Below, piece after piece: positions 9,604 through 21,239 of a DNA stretch of 64,000 nucleotides (position 1 is the stretch's first letter; each line of letters opens with the position of its first letter). The stretch is from Ectobius pallidus (lineage: Eukaryota > Arthropoda > Insecta > Blattodea > Ectobiidae), in contig CAXKWD010000002.1 in the NCBI GenBank assembly GCA_964059195.1, forward strand, positions 153,281,042-153,345,041, in the 5' to 3' direction. The notes under the pieces are model-generated. The model had not been told where the DNA came from. It saw nothing but the letters and a program-made list of their open reading frames with translations, and searched no databases. Both the position numbers and the translations under genes were made by a program.

Positions 9604-10863
9604 CGAGGGTTGATCTGTATGCTCCACCCCTGACCCACTTCCTGTTGAGATAAAATTATCAAAATATTCATGCAAGCAGTTTCATATCTCAAGGTAAACA
9701 CTGCACTGTTTCAAGCTCTTATCTTTCTCCTTTGGGTCAGGGGATATTTTTCTTGTGAAGGGTGTGTTTGTTAGTCATAAAATGGAACCTGTAGAACCTA
9801 GAGTTGAAAATCGGCTTCCACGAATATCTTCTTTGAGTTTTGGGAACAATCTGAAGTCACTAGGGGCCAGATCTGGTGAGTATAGTGGGTGTTCCACTAA
9901 TTCAAAGCCTGCTTTGGTTATAGCAGCCATGGCCACACAAGAGGTGTGACTGGGGGCATCGTCCTGGTGAAAGAGGATTCCTGCACTTAACTTCCAACGT
10001 CTCTTACTCTTTATAGAATCTCTTAATTTTGGAATTAAATTAGCATAATATGCTCCTGTGATTGTAGAACCCTTTTTTAAGTAATCAACCAGAAATACTC
10101 CCCTGGCATCCCAAAATACTGTGGTCATTACTTCCCTGCAGCTGGTTGAGTCTTGAACTTGCGGGGTGAGGGAGGTCCCTTAAGTTTCCACTCTTTACTT
10201 TGGAGTTTCGTTTCTGGGTCATATTGGTGGATCCAGGTTTCATCCATGGTCATAAATCTGTCAATAAATATTTTTGAATCTGCACTGTACATTTGTAACA
10301 GACGTTCGCAAATCAACACACGCTGTCTCTTCTGTGTTGCTGTCAACATTCGAGGAACCCATCTTGCTGTCAATTTTTTCATGTCCAGTTCCATAACTAA
10401 AATATTTCTAACTGTGTAATAGTAGAAGCCTGTTAGCTCCACTATTTGCCTAATAGTCAGTCTGCGGTCTTGCATCACTAGATCATGGACTCTTTTGACA
10501 TTGTCTATAGTTGTGACGCTCACTGGTGGTCCTCCTGCATGTTGATCTTCACATGATTCCCTACCACATCTAAATTTACGCCACCACCTTTTGACTATGT
10601 CATATGATACTGCACTTTCACCTAAAGTCGCACATAAATCCCGATGGATTTTAGTTGGACTCATTCCCTTTTTCTGCAAGTGTTTAATAACAGCTCTTTG
10701 TTCTACAGGCTCCATTTTATGACTGACACATTCATCCTTCGCAAGAAAAATATCCCCTGACCCAAGGGAGAAAGATAAAAGTTTGAAACAGTGTTGTGAA
10801 TATTTTGATAATTTTATCTCAACAGGAAGTGGGTCAGGGGTGGAGCATACAGATCAACCCTCG
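9604..10863 (-). mobile_element. mariner element with rearranged 3' end
   Basis: 1,260-bp element bounded by TA (9,602-9,603 and 10,864-10,865). Termini are inverted and begin CGAGGGTTGATCTGTATGCT, with near-identity over about 70 bp. Inverted similarity then continues, with a 36-bp gap, to about 200 bp and includes the start codon region. So the transposase 3' end has been replaced by an inverted copy of the 5' end. It encodes a broken mariner transposase on the minus strand. Confidence 0.85.
9775..10715 (-). pseudogene. mariner transposase, frameshifted and C-truncated
   Basis: Tc1/mariner DDD-type transposase. N-terminal helix-turn-helix region (MEPVEQRAVIKHLQKKGMSP..) in codons 1-60; first catalytic Asp in TMDETWIHQYDPETK; second in FHQDDAPSH; third in YSPDLAPSDFRLFPKLK with the mariner-type spacing. 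The frame breaks at about 10,134 (one base missing just before MTTVFWD). The protein ends after RFSTLGSTGSIL, whose last residues are antisense of the inverted start-codon copy, about 30-40 residues short of usual mariner length. Not functional as it stands. Confidence 0.85.
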
Positions 10864-10865
10864 TA

Positions 10866-12277
10866 TGATCAGCTTGAAACATTACAAATATATGTACACA
10901 ATGAATATATGTTAATAAATTACCATTAATAGGCGAATATACATAACATGTAAAAATTATCATTAGAGAAAGTTATATTAACTCTCTGAAAAATAGTTTC
11001 ATTTATCAATTTACATTCATTAATAAATTACTGTGTTAAAATCACCAATTATATATATATCGTATAGAAATTTAATTAGACAAAGTTATTTTAAATTCGA
11101 GGAACACTGTTTGCTTTTCCAATTTAGATCACCCTGTATCTGAGGGAATAATAATTCCTATTTATTTTTTAAATTAATTTTACACTTCAAAATGAATAAT
11201 TAACAAGAAGCTTATAATAATCGAAAAGTCACATTCCTACTGGTATTAACAGAAACTACATCGGACATTTTGATCACTCTGTATATTCCATACCTAAATG
11301 ATTATCGGTAAAGACATTCACCACCAACTTTCACTTCTATGTTCAATAATTTCTGTATACTTTAGCCTTTCTTAAATTGCCTACTATTCATGTTTTAAGC
11401 TATAAAGTCCTTGTATTGTTTCCCAAATTTAATTCTGAGTAAGAATTACAAAGCATCCTAAACTGGCCTGAACTCTGGAGAACTGGAGAGACATGTATTA
11501 ACGAAACGGCACGACACGGACGGACAGACTGAAGATGAACTATTGCAAAATATGAATTTTCTTTGTTACATAATGTGAGCGAAAATTTCAATAGCAAAAC
11601 CAACAAAAACCGGAAAATGAACTTTATCTGAACTTTAAACCAAAATCAATATATAATACGGCAATTTAGATTCCAAATATGGGCGAGATGTGTAATAGAA
11701 GAAGAATAATTAATTGAGTTAGCATGAAATATAAGATGAAACAATCTCACCCGAGAGCAATAGTGAAGATTCCATTCTCGCACAGCTGACAACGCCCACA
11801 AAAATCACTGATAACTGAAACTGCATCCTTAGCGTCGTGACTACCAGCTCCCAACTGCCGTTCGCAAGACATCGCTCTCCAGTCCCTACAAGCGCGGACC
11901 GCATTCAGAAAAACAATCGTAACCAGTGGTTATACTCGGGCGCGTTAATAAATTCACTTTTAAAATAATATAATATAATATTATATTATATATTATAAAT
12001 GTTTTCAAGTAACCATTTCACACTCTTCACATTGCACAGATTAGGCCTATAGCACATTTCCTATATTTTAATATGACAGTTTCAAAATTTACAGCGTTTC
12101 CCTTTCAGTTGTATTATATCTGTTATAGATGCTACACAAAATTGGGCATTTCAGCAATATCTTACCTTCACCGCCTGGATAATTAACAAGTTGGGTGCAC
12201 AACAGATCTGGTAAAAGTTGTACCGTGTATGTGGGGTCATATTCTGTAACTTTCGCCACCATTGCATTGGTGTTGTT
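10866..12277. other. No gene recognised
   Basis: About 1.4 kb of AT-rich DNA. There is a short TATAAT-type low-complexity stretch near 11,965-11,995 and a somewhat GC-richer patch at about 11,860-11,950. ORFs are short, without family patterns. I cannot assign it. Confidence 0.5.
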
Positions 12278-12372
12278 GAGAGCTCAACAACCGACAGAAA
12301 GATACCAACGGCCGGAGCGTGAGCTATTCTGTAACTCCCTGTTGGTATCTCGAGACGCGTTGTTGAGGCCCA
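12278..12372. repeat. Stacked imperfect inverted repeat
   Basis: Two nested arm pairs face each other: CTCAACAAC..GTTGTTGAG outside and GATACCAAC..GTTGGTATC inside, with a 30-base loop. Just upstream, GTTGTTGAG-AG-CTCAACAAC forms another hairpin. This may be a tiny transposon relic; no target duplication was found. Confidence 0.5.
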
Positions 12373-13069
12373 CCAATAACTTTGTGAATTTTCGTGAATG
12401 TTGGCAATGAAAGTAGCTATGAGAAATCTGTCTTAACAAACTGCAATGAATATCATTGGCTGATGGAGTGCGGGAATGTGATTTCATAATTTCCAAACTG
12501 GGCGGGAGTTTAATTTCATGTATATATTTTGAAAGTGGGCGTTTATATTACACGTACTGTCATGTTGCAAGACGCTTACAGGGGGAAAAGGCGGATTTAT
12601 AATAATAGGAGAAATTCGCAAAATGCCAATGGTTTTTAGTAATGTTTACTGTCATATATATAATAAGGCGGGTATCTCGGGGAATCCATTTAGCAAATTT
12701 CGCAATAGTTTTCCAATGTCTGATTTAAATTATGATTATAAAAAAATATGCAATCTCGAAGTAGTTATATATTTCCATTGCAACTCACCTTGTTTGTGTG
12801 AAAGTATTCATTTTAACGATTAACAGAAAGTAAGGTGTAGCCATTTCAGAATACTCATTTTAACAAAATGTTGCTGGATTCAAGGCTCTCGGGTTCATAC
12901 TCAGTGAAAGGAATGAACTTTCCAATCTCTGTTCAAATAAAAGTTAGTCTCTCAGTATAATATAATTATTGTGTATGACATTCTTGTAATGTAAATTGGT
13001 TGTATAAATAAAGAGAATGTCCTTAACACATCACATCCCCGAAGGATACACAACCCATATAAAATATAT
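12373..13069. other. No gene recognised
   Basis: Non-coding by eye. A GGGTTCATACTC motif at about 12,891 faintly resembles a pol III B box, and TAAATAAAGAG at about 13,005 resembles a poly(A) signal, so an old SINE-like tail is possible but not supported further. Confidence 0.35.
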
Positions 13070-14440
13070 TTATTGTACTCTCATAACTTTCTTTACTTTA
13101 AGCATGCACAATACATTTTTCTCACTTCACATTCTGATAAAGACTACACTTTAGAGATTTTCTTCGAAAAAATGTTTCAAATAAAAGTTTTAGCACGTAT
13201 TCAGAGTGGGTGGCTTATAACTACCCTAAAGAGAATTTATTCGATAAAAGTTTCAAATAATAGTTTTAACTCTTAGTAACTTATAAGTAAAGCCCGGATT
13301 TTCATGCACTATCAAACTTAAAAATATGCATGCATTCATGCACTATCGTATCTCCAAATATGCACAATCAAAAATCCGCACTGTAGGCTACTGCAATATA
13401 TTTCAATTTTTATTAAAACAGTATACGAGTTTTTCCAAATTCTCCTCACTTTAACTTGTGCATTTATCAGTTAGGACATTCTTGAACGCAATACGCCCTT
13501 CACTCCTTTCAGAAGTTTAAGATCAGGATTTGAACTAAGTACCTTCTTAAGTTTTCCCCTGTCACACCCATTTTTCCACAACACGATTATAAAGTTAATT
13601 ATTCAACGTCTTCAACAATGGCTAGTGACTGACAAATTCAAGCAGTGAACATTCTGTTTAGCAGTTTTCTTTCAATGGAAGGTGGTGGGGGTCGGCGAGT
13701 CGGCATTTTCTTTTGTAGCCTGGTGTATTATATTACTGTTTATTTAGGGTAAACAGTAGTTTGCACTCTCATATTCATGCAAGTGGCAAACTCTGTTGCC
13801 AAGTCAATCAAATAACAATGGTAATACAATACAACATTTTTACGTTTCTCTGAAAAGCCGAGATTTTATGGAGGCACATTCATAATATGCACAGTTATGC
13901 ATGGCAAGTTGACATTATGCACTAAAACCAGAAAATGAGGGGTTATATGCATTAAAAACGTCTGAATATGCTACATTAAACCAAAAATATCCGGAACATG
14001 CATTATGCATGAATTTTGCCATAAAAAGGCCGAAATATGCAATCATGCACGGAAAAAATATGGTTATTTGGAATCCATAAGTCATGTAATGAGTAACTAC
14101 AAAGTTTGAGAAGTGTAACCAAAGTATGTAAAAACATGCATTTGCATGGAAATCCGGGCTCTACTTATAAGCAACCCATGTGCAAAATTTAAACAAATCG
14201 ATAAAATCGCGAAAAACGAACATTTTTTCATGTAAAGTCCCTTTAAAAATAAGAGAAACTTGTCGCCAATCTTTGTGTCACATCTTCAGAAAGTACCCAA
14301 CCCAAATAAAAAAAAAAAAATTTCTTACGATTTTCCGTTCTGGAGCTAGGTTGTTGACACACATCCACACAGACGTGTTTCCGAAAATAGTATTTGGGGA
14401 TTCAGAATACCTCAAAATGTGTATTTAGGCTAAAAACTCA
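13070..14440. repeat. Dispersed repeat, copy A (interrupted by a MITE)
   Basis: Sequence on both sides of the MITE at 13,288-14,163 matches 56,040-56,500 by eye: CAGAGTGGGTGGCTTATAAC, AAATAAAAGTTTTAG, and on the other side GCAACCCA(G/T)GTGCAAAATTT, CCAATCTT, CGATTTTCCGTT. Copy B has an uninterrupted join (..TCTTAGCATAAGCAACCC), which confirms that the MITE is an insertion. No coding sequence recognised. Confidence 0.7.
13288..14163. mobile_element. hAT-type MITE, copy 2
   Basis: 876-bp element with termini TAAAGCCCGGATTTTCATGC / TAGAGCCCGGATTTCCATGC (right end read inward). It is flanked by the 8-bp duplication CTTATAAG (13,280-13,287 and 14,164-14,171). The ends are dense in ATGCA words. 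Its core (13,728-13,852) matches the MITE at 1,639. No ORF of note. Repeat copy B at 56,040 supplies the empty site. Confidence 0.85.
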
Positions 14441-15104
14441 ACTTCAAAGTTGGGGTCGAAAACAATACTTCCCTTATCTGTAATACCTATGGTACAGGCA
14501 TAGAAAAAAAAAATTATTCAGAAGGAGTTTTTACTTAATTTATAGAACACAAGCCAATTATAAAATTATTTTTATATAGATAAAGCAAATAGTAAAGTTT
14601 AAGCAAATAAGAGTATCTTATCTTGCCTACTGCTTTTATGACATTTATAAAACCCTTGAAATAAATTAATTGCGTTTTAGGTTAACTTAAAATGAATTCA
14701 TTAGTATTTAATTTACACAGTACTTTCAAACATTACAATTGGCCTCATAGTTGTTCATAATTAATTAATTATATATTAATTTAAATAACACCATAATATC
14801 ACTGAAAAAGTGTCTTAAGGGGGCTCATACACCAAGAGATCATGCCCAAGCAGGCATTGCTGTAACTGTTCGATATTTTCAACACTATTTGCAATAATAA
14901 AATGAAATTTTGGACATTAGAAGTATACATTTGGGGGTTGAAATGAGCACAAAAATTATTACAGTGTCACAAATATGAAGGTTGATATTAGAAAATTATT
15001 TTTTTTTATTTTTCAGCATGCGGTTAGGCCTAAGAAACATGATTTCTTGCAAAGGTCAATCTGATTGGTGTAATATTTTTTTTTATTCACAGCTGACACT
15101 ATAA
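14441..15104. other. No gene recognised
   Basis: AT-rich DNA with A- and T-tracts and no pattern I can assign. Similarity to the repeat copy at 63.2-63.8 kb starts only at about 15,105. Confidence 0.5.
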
Positions 15105-15318
15105 TCTAGAGGATAAACCATCAATTTATACTGTGGTATGCCTGATACAATTTTCAGGCATTTTAAAATTTCAATATAAAATTATTACTAATTTTTTCAC
15201 ATCATGTTCACAAGTGAAATAATCTTGTGTTGCAAATACATCAGATTATTTAGGTTTATCCTCTAGAACACACAAAAAACTATGGGTTTGAAAAGTTTCA
15301 TGCATTTTGGACCATTAC
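15105..15318. repeat. Dispersed repeat hosting the Polinton, left part
   Basis: This stretch matches the inverse of 63,620-63,833 almost base for base (GTTTATCCTCTAGAACACAC, TTTCATGCA(T/A)TTTGGACCATTAC). The repeat resumes at 30,328 on the other side of the Polinton. It ends in CATTAC (15,313-15,318), one copy of the target duplication. Confidence 0.9.
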
Positions 15319-15558
15319 AGTAGTTTACTTTTATATGTGACGACATGTGGGGGTTGGGATGTGGGGGTTGGGGTGATGACGTCATGGAAGGGTTATGACC
15401 GTAAAAAAAAATTTACCGCCTTTTTTGCGCATCAATAATTAGATAAGCCCTTATAACCACCTGGCCCTTCCGGTCAAGATAAATATTTTATCACACCGAT
15501 AAGGAGGTCATGCAATGTGATCACCCCAACATCCGGTCAAGATAACACCACCTGGTCC
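15319..15558 (+). repeat. Polinton left terminal inverted repeat
   Basis: About 240 bp matching the inverse of 30,045-30,327. It contains two copies of a 14-bp GTGGGGGTTGGGAT unit (five in the right end), and CCGGTCAAGATAA words at about 15,473 and 15,533. Beyond about 15,558 only scattered similarity to the right end continues. Confidence 0.92.
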
Positions 15559-15819
15559 ATTAATGCGCACCCGGTCAACCGTATCCGACATGGATGGGGT
15601 TAAGCAAGACCTTTTGGCTATTATTATCCCACGGTCGCGCATCCGGTTAAATGATAAGACCTTTTAGCCGAGTCTCTTTATGGTGATAAGGTCGTTACGC
15701 ATGATTATGAAGGGTTATGACTTTTTTAGCGCGGAGGTGGCCAAACGTTGTGTGTACCACACCTCAGTGGTCAAGATAAGACCCAGCTGCCATCCGGCCA
15801 AGATAAATTCCCACGACCG
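15559..15819. promoter_or_regulatory. Polinton left subterminal region with CCGGTCAAGATA-like repeats
   Basis: Non-coding. Variants of CCGGTCAAGATAA occur at about 15,571, 15,631, 15,770 and 15,793, continuing those in the TIR. The right end holds the same word inverted. Likely binding sites for the element's integrase or a replication or promoter factor (inference). Confidence 0.45.
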
Positions 15820-15830
15820 TATATATAAAA
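15820..15830 (+). promoter_or_regulatory. TATA box for the zinc-finger/polymerase transcript
   Basis: TATATATAAAA, 45-55 bases before the ATG at 15,875. Other genes of the element have comparable TATA motifs 30-40 bases before their start codons. Confidence 0.55.
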
Positions 15831-15874
15831 CACTACTTCATTCGAATTATTCCATTCTGCTACCATATGTCATC

Positions 15875-16129
15875 ATGGAAGTCACGTGTGAACGTTGCGG
15901 AGCGAAATATAAACATAAACATCATTTGAACCGTCACGTAAGGCAAAAACATGACGATTCTTCTTTCACGTGTGATTTGTGTACAGCTATATTTACACGT
16001 AAAGATAAACTAAATAGACATATACAGGAGTCACACTTCAGTTTGCAGTTACCGTGTGGAAAATGCCGTAAAACTTTTTCATCTCATCACAATCTGAATA
16101 GACATTTGAACAATACCCAAGTTTGTTGA
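15875..16129 (+). CDS. C2H2 zinc-finger protein (N-terminal to PolB)
   Basis: 84 codons with three C2H2 fingers: CERCGAKY..HLNRHVRQKH (residues about 4-25), CDLCTAIF..KLNRHIQESH (about 33-54) and CGKCRKTF..NLNRHLNN (about 61-80, last His missing or displaced). The start is the ATG at 15,875, just after a TATA box. The stop (TGA, 16,127) lies where the next frame opens, one base back, so in the intact element this is probably the N-terminus of the polymerase protein. As it stands it could be a separate DNA-binding protein. Fusion of zinc fingers to arthropod Polinton polymerases is remembered, not checked. Confidence 0.7.
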   Translation: MEVTCERCGAKYKHKHHLNRHVRQKHDDSSFTCDLCTAIFTRKDKLNRHIQESHFSLQLPCGKCRKTFSSHHNLNRHLNNTQVC

Positions 16130-19100
16130 ACCCTAACGAATTATATCGTATTCGAGACAAAAATGTGGTTAAACCTTCTACCTCTGCATCATCTGCAACA
16201 GTTATCGAACCAGAGACAGCAAGTCCACAGCCTCAACCGTCAACACAGCACGGAGTCGCCTTAGATCATCAAGTCGAAGCCAGACCGAGCGTGCTGAAAT
16301 CTGTTTTTAATGGGGAAATCACATCATACAAGGTAAATATTATATTTATATATATATACCACCATTTTGTTTTCGCCATTAACAGCCGTAGGTGTGGTTA
16401 ATACAACTAGCATTTTCTTTTCCAGCCCCCTGATCCAACAGCCAATACAGCGGCGAGACCAGTTCAAAATGCCCGAGGCGGTCAGCATGCTCCCACCATA
16501 CAATCGACTTCTCAGCCAGACATCCCAATTACAACCGGTCTTGTCGGAGGCGTTGTCTTAACACGTCCTGAGTGTGGCGGCCATCATGTCACAGAACAGG
16601 CCGAATATGTACAGAGCGGTGGCGGGCTACATCAAGAAGCTGGAACTAGCGCTGCTCAAACACTGTCACAGCAGAACCAACCCCAAAGCCATTTTGTGAG
16701 GGGAGGAGCTATCAACATGTCTGGAACCACACCATTAAATGAGGTAAGTTGTTACACATTCATTCATGCCACACGCGTTTTCATTCATAAATGTCCCTCA
16801 TTGATTTTTTCCGTATTTGTTTTATGTTACAGACCGATTTCGTGAGAATTGAATCTGCGTTTAAATCAAGACTATCTACTTTTGCCCTTATGGACATTCC
16901 AACAGGAGACCTTCACACCGTTCTGTCATCATATAAACCTCAAATGGAGGCCTTGGTTCAAGACTGTCTTCTTCAGCAAAACTCGTTAAAAATGAATTTA
17001 TTTGTTGAAATTAACCTACAGGACACTAATGAAAAAAACAGTGTGTACAATCTCAAATGTAAAAACGAAGTTGTTCTTGTGTCATCCGATGTGAGTGATA
17101 TTCTAGACAAACAGATTGAGAAAATAGTGCAAGAATACGACATTTCACTTAGAGGGAGCGGACATTCATTCAAGTCCATACACAAAATAGAATTACGTTT
17201 AAATAAATACCAACCCTTTAGAGGACGTAAGTTCATGCTCCTACCGCAGCGTTTCAGACATTCAAAGTCACTAGTTAATGTCAATAATCAAGACGATTAT
17301 TGTTTCAAATATTGTATGCTGGCAAAATTCATAGAGGATGACAATGACTTGTGGACTTCTTATCTTGACAGACCGGACTTGGATAATAAATACGACTTCT
17401 CTTGTATTAATTTCCCACCGTCATTCCACGACGTTGCAAAATTTTCTAAACTAAACGACGTTTCGATCAATGTGTTTGGCCTAGAAGAAGACGAAATTTT
17501 TCCAATTAAGATTGCTGAGAATGAGTTACCAGATCACAGAGACCTGCTCTATGTCTGCGACGAATTAGATTCTCATTATGTGTTAATTACCGATTTCGAC
17601 GCATTCATTAGACATTCTCGCACAACTTATACCCGCCAGACTAGAGTATGCAAGCGCTGTTTTGCACACTTTCAAGCCTATGGTGACCAGTCAGCCGACC
17701 AAAGACACGAGGCTCATTTAGCAGTATGCAATTCATTCTCCCCCGTAAAATGTGAATTTCCTAAACGTTTAGAACTGTCCTTCACTAAACACGAACATTC
17801 GCAAAAGATTAGGTTTGTTATTTATGCGGATTTTGAGTGCATGCTAGAGCCTATTTCGGGGTGTGACAACGAGCCTATTAAATCCTGGACTCAAAAGTAT
17901 CAGAAGCACACACCATTTAGTTACGCTTATTTTATTAAGGATTTGGAAGACGAACATTCGAATCTGAGAATGTACAGAGGCCCTGATGCAGGAAAACATT
18001 TCATGTCATCACTTGTAAAAGACGTCAAGGCTATTGACGGGATATTAAATTCTGAAATAAAACCCATGATCCCTCTCACGTCAGAACAAATTAATCAGTA
18101 CACGACCAGCACCATCTGTCATATCTGTAAACAAGGCGGCTTTACCGATGAAAATTACAAATTCCGTGACCATTGTCACGTGAGCGGACGGTTCAGAGGC
18201 GCAGCGCACAGAAACTGTAATTTGAATTACAGGAACCAATCTTTTGTCCCTGTTGTTTTGCACAACCTGTCTAATTATGATAGCCACTTCATTGTGACAG
18301 AATTAGGTTTTGACAAGAACCGTATCAACGTTATATGCAATACCCAGGAAAAATACATCACATTTTCGAAATTTATTCCCTCTTCTTATTTGAAACAACG
18401 ATCTCTTGAACTTAGATTCCTAGACTCATTCCGCTTCATGTCCACAAGCCTGGAAAAATTATCAAAATATCTCCCCAATGATAAATTCATACAGACTCGG
18501 AAAGCCTTCGGCGACAAAACCGATTTGATGTGTAGAAAAGGAATTTTTCCGTACGATTACATCACCTCGCTTGAAATTCTAGACGAAACAAAACTACCGC
18601 CTAAAGAGGCGTTTTATAACAAGCTTACCAATGCAGGTGTCACAGACTTAGACTATTCTCATGCTGTTAATGTATGGAATTCATTTTCGGTCAAGACTTT
18701 AGGGGAATATTCAGACTTATACTTAAAATCAGACGTTATGATTTTGTCTGATGTGTTTGAAAATTTTAGACAAATGTGTCACGATACCTACGGTTTAGAT
18801 TGTGTCTTCTACCCTACTGCCCCTAGCTTTACATACGCTGCCATGTTAAAGTTTACACAGGTAAAGCTGCCTATTTTAAACGATATCGACATGGTTCAGT
18901 TTTTTGAACAGGGGATCCGTGGGGGTCTTTGTCAGGCAATCAAACGGCATGCTGTGGCAGACGACGAGTCGGTATTGTACTACGTCGACGCTAATAACCT
19001 ATACGGTTATGCCATGTCACAGCCTCTGCCTATAGGTAATTTCCAATGGCTCGAAAAAAAACGAGTTAGAGTCCCTAGACATTGTCTCCATACCAGACGA

Positions 19101-20232
19101 TTCAAAATTAGGATACGTCCTGGAAGTAGACTTGAAATATCCAGAAAATCTTCACGATAACCATACAGATCTTCCATTCTGCCCAGAGATGAAATGCCCT
19201 CCTGGCAGTAAATTCAAGAAGCTTTTAACAACACTTGAACCTAAAAAGAACTACATCGTACACTTTACCGTACTTAAACAAGCGCTCCAACACGGACTAA
19301 AATTGACAAAGGTACATAGAGGTATTAGCTTTGAACAAAGCTGTTGGTTGAAACCGTATATTGAATTCAATACCATGAAACGAAAGGCTGCAAATAACGA
19401 ATTCGAAAAGGATTTTTTTAAGCTGCTAAATAATGCAGTGTACGGAAAAACTCTCGAAAATGTGAGGAAAAGGATAGATTTTAGGCTGGTGTCTGATGAA
19501 AACTTACTGTCTAAATTGGTTGCAAAGTCAAACTTTCTGGATAGAACAATTTATAACGAGAACTTGGTGGGTGTACACCTTGGTAAGACTAAACTCGTGC
19601 TAAATACCGCAATCTATGTAGGTATGGTCATCTTGGAAATTTCGAAAACTAGGATGTATGATTTTCATTACAACACCATGAAAAAACATTTCGCAAACAA
19701 TCTAAGCCTATGTTACACTGATACTGATAGCTATATGTACAAGATCGAAACGGATAACCTCTATCGCGATCTGCTAAATGTGAAAGATGAATTAGATACT
19801 AGCGTCTACCCCCCTGATCATCCCTTGTATTCGTTGGAAAACAAAGGAGTTGTAGGTAAATTCAAAGACGAGTGCGTCGATCGTTCCATAACTGAGTTTG
19901 TAGGCCTTAGGGCAAAAATGTACGCTATAAGGTTTAACAGTAGCTCCATAAAAAAATTGAAAGGTATCAATAAATCTGTTGTGGAGAGAGAACTCTCATT
20001 TGAAGATTATTTGAAATGTCTCAAGACCGGACATACAACATTTTCGCTAAATAGATCCATCAGATCGTTTAAGCATAACGTGTTTTCGATTGCAGCGAAT
20101 AAAGTCACCTTAAACGCTTCAGATGACAAGCGTCACATTTTACCTAATGGCGTGGATACACTTGCCTACGGCCATTACAAAATCAGAGATGGTGATGATG
20201 ACGAACCCCCTCTTAAAAAAAGGAAAGTCTAA
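16123..20232 (+). CDS. polB: Protein-primed DNA polymerase B (pPolB), spliced, one frameshift
   Basis: Replicates the element by protein-primed DNA synthesis. Exons 16,123-16,332, 16,426-16,743 and 16,833-20,232 are joined by two short GT..AG introns (93 and 89 bp) that keep frame; the first two exons encode a low-complexity Gln/Ser/Thr/Gly-rich linker. The third holds the exonuclease (YADFECML, Exo I; NLSNYDSHFI, Exo II; LKSDVMILSDVF, Exo III), a Cys/His cluster resembling endonuclease VII (CHICKQGG..HCHVSGRFRG..CNLNYR), then polymerase motifs A (YVDANNLYGYAM), B (LLNNAVYGKTLENV) and C (CYTDTDSYMY). The frame breaks in an 8-A run at 19,054-19,061 (one extra base). It ends PPLKKRKV, like a nuclear localisation signal. 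Poly(A) signal AATAAA near 20,300. No clear ATG in this frame; see the zinc-finger entry. Confidence 0.93.
16333..16425 (+). other. PolB intron 1
   Basis: 93-bp intron, GTAAAT..TTTTCCAG, phase 0. Removing it joins two open frames; reading through meets a stop. Confidence 0.75.
16744..16832 (+). other. PolB intron 2
   Basis: 89-bp intron, GTAAGT..TTATGTTACAG, phase 0. It separates the low-complexity linker from the conserved polymerase exon. Confidence 0.8.
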
Positions 20233-20329
20233 TGTTTTCTGTGTCTTGTACATGCATTGTATTATTTTATGTATTTTTGTAAGAGACAAAGGAATTGTAA
20301 ATAAAAACACATGTTCATACTTGAAATCT

Positions 20330-21239
20330 TTATTCAATGTTTCGTTTATGTATCCACGAGTTCTTGCTCGCAGGAGAACCCATCCATTTAACAAATACTA
20401 AATCTCCTTTACGTCGTAACACTTTTTCAATTAAATAAGTGTTTGGATACTTTGTTTTTTGTAATTCCTCTGCATAAAAAGCACCCTCAATCTTGTTCCC
20501 TTCCAAGTCCTTTAGCAGATATGTGGGCGGAGAAGTATTCTGGACTCTTTTCACCTTGAAAATTTCAGTAGTCCACGACGGTAAGTAACCTTTTTTAAAC
20601 AGCTTCCTGTGTTTTGAAACTCTTACAAAGTCGTCTTCCGCAAACTTAGGCTTGGCATGCGGCTCCTTGTAACAGTATACAGTATTCAACAAGCTGTTGT
20701 CCTTGACTTGGCTAGGCTTCATTTTAATCGTAGAATGAACCCTATCGTTGTACTGTCTAATGAGTTCCTGCAACATGTCTAGCCACTTATAACTGCCTCT
20801 TGCCGTAAATTCGCGAAACATGGTTGTTTTCAAAGTTCTTATAAAGCGTTCAGCAATGCAAGCCTTGACGTTAGAGTATGTTGAATATTGGTTGATGCCG
20901 TATTTCTGCATTAAGGCTTTAAAATTAGCGTTATAGTACTCCTTTCCCATATCGGTTTGAAGATTTTTAGGTGGTGTTTTCACAGATTGAAGTATATCCT
21001 CCATGGCTGCAGTAACAGTTTTACCAGTTTTGTTCTTCAAAGCTCTCGCGTACGCATACTTTGAATATGCATTAATACAAACTAAAATGTATTTAAATCC
21101 TGTTTTCCTTATGGTAGGGTATCATTTCAATCAGATCGCTTTGCCATAAATCATTTAGTCCTTTCATTGTAACATGACGTCTCGGATAATTTATTCGAGC
21201 GGGTTTATGAAGCTCGTATGCAATTTTACTTTTGCTCAT
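20330..21239 (-). CDS. int: Polinton integrase with C-terminal chromodomain, one frameshift
   Basis: Retroviral-like DDE integrase that inserts the element. Start taken at the ATG at 21,239 (MSKSKIAYELHKPARINYPR). Catalytic residues: Asp in NDLWQSDLIEM, Asp in NLQTDMGKEYYN, Glu in CIAERFIRTLK. An SH3-like region (PKFAEDDFVRVSKHRKLF.KGYLP.WT.EIF) follows, then a chromodomain-like tail (YLIEKVLRRKGDLVFVKWMG..SWIHKRNIE). The frame breaks near 21,108, in AAGGAAAACAGG, so the core lies on two frames. The upstream DUF8207 frame runs directly into it, so both may be one polyprotein. It converges tail-to-tail with polB. Confidence 0.9.

Noticed and set aside
11719..12496. Possible first exon of a host gene in a GC-richer patch
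   Set aside because: No splice-supported frame or protein pattern; only short ORFs on both strands.
15680..15874. Longer N-terminus of the zinc-finger ORF
   Set aside because: The extra 65 codons run through Polinton end repeats and a TATA box; the ATG at 15,875 fits better.
19050..19062. Programmed frameshift in PolB at the A8 run
   Set aside because: The shift needed is one base forward and the run is not in the phase of a standard slippery heptamer; a simple extra A explains it.
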